The notes under the pieces were generated by a model. It did not search any database. It saw nothing but the letters and a program-made list of their open reading frames with translations, and was not told the origin of the DNA. Positions 6,250 through 7,452 of a stretch of DNA of 7,452 nucleotides are shown here, in pieces. The position numbers and the translations under genes are program-made. Source of the DNA: an uncultured Asticcacaulis sp. (GTDB taxonomy: Bacteria; Pseudomonadota; Alphaproteobacteria; Caulobacterales; Caulobacteraceae); assembly GCA_946480525.1 (NCBI GenBank), contig CAMLLA010000205.1, positions 1 to 7,452 of the forward strand, read 5' to 3'. Within the stretch, counting starts at the first letter, position 1; each line of letters opens with the position of its first letter.

Positions 6250-6256
6250 GGGGACC

Positions 6257-6769
6257 ATGGATATACGCACTCTTGGGACCTCATTGCCGATCCGGGAGGC
6301 TTTAAGCGACATCCTTGTCGAGGTCGTTGCCAATGGCGGTTCGGTCAGTTTCATGCATCCACTGGCCATCGATGCGGCGGCGCGCTTCTGGAACCAGTCA
6401 CTGGCAGCGGCGGAACGTGGTGAGCGCGTCGTCCTGGGCGTCTTCGACGGCGATGTTCTGGCGGGGACCGTGACCCTGAATCTCGACTGTCCGCCGAACC
6501 AGCCGCACCGCGCCGAAATCGCCAAGCTGATGGTTCGGCCGAGCCACCGCGGACGGGGTTACGCGCGGGCACTTTTGATCGAGGCCGAGGCTCATGCCGT
6601 GGCGGCGGGCCGGACACTGCTGGTTCTGGATACCGCCACGGACGGCGGCGCCATGGGGTTGTACGAAAGCCTGGGCTTTGTGCCGGCCGGGGTGATCCCC
6701 GACTATGCGCTCAAACCGCACGGCGGTTTTACGGGCACGATGATCTACTGGAAAAGACTCGACGTATAA
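6257..6769 (+). CDS. GNAT-family N-acetyltransferase
   Basis: A 170-residue acetyltransferase predicted to transfer an acetyl group from acetyl-CoA to an amine. The GNAT core is clear: a beta-strand pair (RVVLGVFDGDVLAGTVTLNLD, residues 57-77), then AEIAKLMVRPSHRGRGYARALL, with the acetyl-CoA pyrophosphate-binding loop R98-G-R-G-Y-A, then TLLVLDTATDGGAMGLYESLGF as motif B, with the conserved Tyr and the SLGF turn, and a terminal strand MIYWKRL. The substrate cannot be read from sequence; related stand-alone members act on small amines, amino acids or antibiotics. The start at ATG 6257 is fixed by GAGGGG just upstream. The much longer open frame beginning at 6071 overlaps the XRE gene and is not used. 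The gene is cotranscribed with the XRE-cupin regulator, which probably controls it. No intrinsic terminator is visible between its stop and the next gene. Confidence 0.9.
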   Translation: MDIRTLGTSLPIREALSDILVEVVANGGSVSFMHPLAIDAAARFWNQSLAAAERGERVVLGVFDGDVLAGTVTLNLDCPPNQPHRAEIAKLMVRPSHRGRGYARALLIEAEAHAVAAGRTLLVLDTATDGGAMGLYESLGFVPAGVIPDYALKPHGGFTGTMIYWKRLDV

Positions 6770-6898
6770 GTCCCTTCGCTCATTCACGATTTTGGGCAGA
6801 GTCTTATTGGATTTTTATTCGGTTCCGTGGCAATTCTTGGCCCCGCGGAAGTGCCCTCGGGTAAGATATGCCCGCGGACGAGGAGCCGGACGTCCAAT
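6770..6898 (+). promoter_or_regulatory. Intergenic region upstream of the PAS sensor gene
   Basis: This gap of about 129 bp starts T-rich (CTTATTGGATTTTTATTCGG) and becomes GC-rich. CCCGCGGA occurs twice (6842-6849 and 6871-6878), 29 bp apart, and each copy contains the palindrome CCGCGG. A weak promoter guess is TTGGCC (6837-6842) with TAAGAT (6862-6867), at an over-long 19-bp spacing. AGGAG at 6881-6885 is the nearest ribosome-binding site to the ATG at 6899, 13 nt away, which is long. No terminator hairpin for the upstream operon is apparent. Confidence 0.35.
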
Positions 6899-7452
6899 AT
6901 GGATTTTGTAAATAACGATGATGCGCAGACGGCCAAGCGTTACCTGGCGGCCATCGTCGATTCCTCTGACGACGCCATTATTTCCAAGACGCTGGATGGC
7001 GTCATCACGTCGTGGAATTCCGCCGCGGAGCGCATATTCGGCTATAAGGTCGACGAGGCGGTCGGCCAGCACATCTCTTTGATTATTCCGAAGAACCGGC
7101 TCGACGAAGAGTATGTCATTATCGGCAAGGTGCGCGCCGGCCAGCGTATCGATCATTTCGAGACCCTGCGCTGCGCCAAGGATGGCACGCTGGTCGATGT
7201 CTCGCTGACGATATCCCCCATTCATGACGACGACGGCCACGTTATCGGTGCGTCCAACGTGGCCCGCGATATCCGCGTTTCCAAGGCTGCCGAACGCACC
7301 AGCGCCTATCTGGCCGCCATCGTGGAATCGTCGGACGATGTCATCGTGTCGAAAAATCTCGACGGCATCATTACCTCATGGAACGCAGCGGCCCAGCGCG
7401 TCTTCGGCTACACACCGGAAGAGGCCATCGGCCGGCACATCACCCTTATCAT
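6899..7452 (+). CDS. Tandem-PAS sensor protein, N-terminal part (probably a histidine kinase or similar)
   Basis: 184 codons are present and the gene runs off the right edge. After a short polar start (MDFVNNDDAQTAKR) comes a complete PAS domain, residues 15-130, and a second begins at residue 137. The two share the block YLAAIVxSSDDxIxSKxLDG followed by ITSWNxAAxRxFGY, offset by exactly 122 residues. PAS1 continues with HISLIIPKNRLDEEY, the C-terminal strands HFETLRCAKDGTLVDVSLTISPI and the closing GxxxGASNVARDI. Neither domain shows the GxNCRFLQ cysteine motif of light-sensing LOV domains, and there are no membrane segments, so this is probably a cytoplasmic sensor. Proteins starting this way in Caulobacterales and Rhizobiales are usually HWE/HisKA2-type histidine kinases or GGDEF/EAL proteins; the output domain lies outside the window. 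ATG 6899 is the only good start, though its spacing from AGGAG is long. Confidence 0.85.
   Translation, partial: MDFVNNDDAQTAKRYLAAIVDSSDDAIISKTLDGVITSWNSAAERIFGYKVDEAVGQHISLIIPKNRLDEEYVIIGKVRAGQRIDHFETLRCAKDGTLVDVSLTISPIHDDDGHVIGASNVARDIRVSKAAERTSAYLAAIVESSDDVIVSKNLDGIITSWNAAAQRVFGYTPEEAIGRHITLI

Noticed and set aside
6071..6256. An N-terminal extension of the GNAT protein overlapping the XRE gene
   Set aside because: The extension is out of frame with and inside the cupin domain, is Ser/Pro/Arg-rich, and the GAGGGG site directly before ATG 6257 fixes the start.
6842..6878. Two CCCGCGGA repeats that could pair as a terminator stem after the GNAT gene
   Set aside because: The possible stem is short, has a 20-plus-base loop and no T-tract follows; short CG palindromes are common in this base composition.
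6815..7240. A 141-codon minus-strand frame over the start of the PAS gene
   Set aside because: The plus-strand frame encodes a full PAS domain with a second copy following; the antisense frame has no motif.

Overview
The window looks like chromosomal DNA from a high-GC alphaproteobacterium. A Caulobacterales member such as Asticcacaulis or Caulobacter fits best. This rests on GC-rich codon use, the protein style, and a pairing of a SusB-like GH97 enzyme with an exported bacterial glucoamylase. The genus is an inference; no rRNA or other marker gene is present.

Positions 1-4996 form a starch/maltodextrin utilisation locus. A GH97 alpha-glucosidase (132-2240, minus) and a GH15 glucoamylase (2585-4996, plus) are transcribed divergently from a shared intergenic region of about 340 bp. 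The 3' end of the GH97 gene overlaps by 4 bp (GTGA) the start of a third exported protein, probably an alpha/beta-hydrolase esterase, which runs off the left edge. All three have signal peptides, so oligosaccharide breakdown would happen in the periplasm or outside the cell. The shared region holds a perfect 16-bp palindrome and a one-mismatch copy of its core, with centres 107 bp apart. This is the arrangement expected for a LacI-type sugar repressor acting on both promoters, but no regulator gene lies in the window. A strong intrinsic terminator ends the GH15 gene.

Positions 5061-6769 hold a convergent, unrecognised two-helix membrane protein of lower GC (5061-5588, minus). Divergent from it is a compact two-gene operon encoding an XRE-cupin regulator and a GNAT acetyltransferase. 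The regulator's promoter is embedded in an inverted repeat ending at the start codon, which suggests autoregulation and possibly a leaderless transcript.

Positions 6899-7452 hold the N-terminus of a sensor protein with tandem, recently duplicated-looking PAS domains. Its output domain lies beyond the right edge.

I saw no tRNA, rRNA, CRISPR array, insertion sequence, phage gene or obvious pseudogene. The window reads as an ordinary carbohydrate-catabolism region with interesting regulatory DNA, not as a clearly new system.
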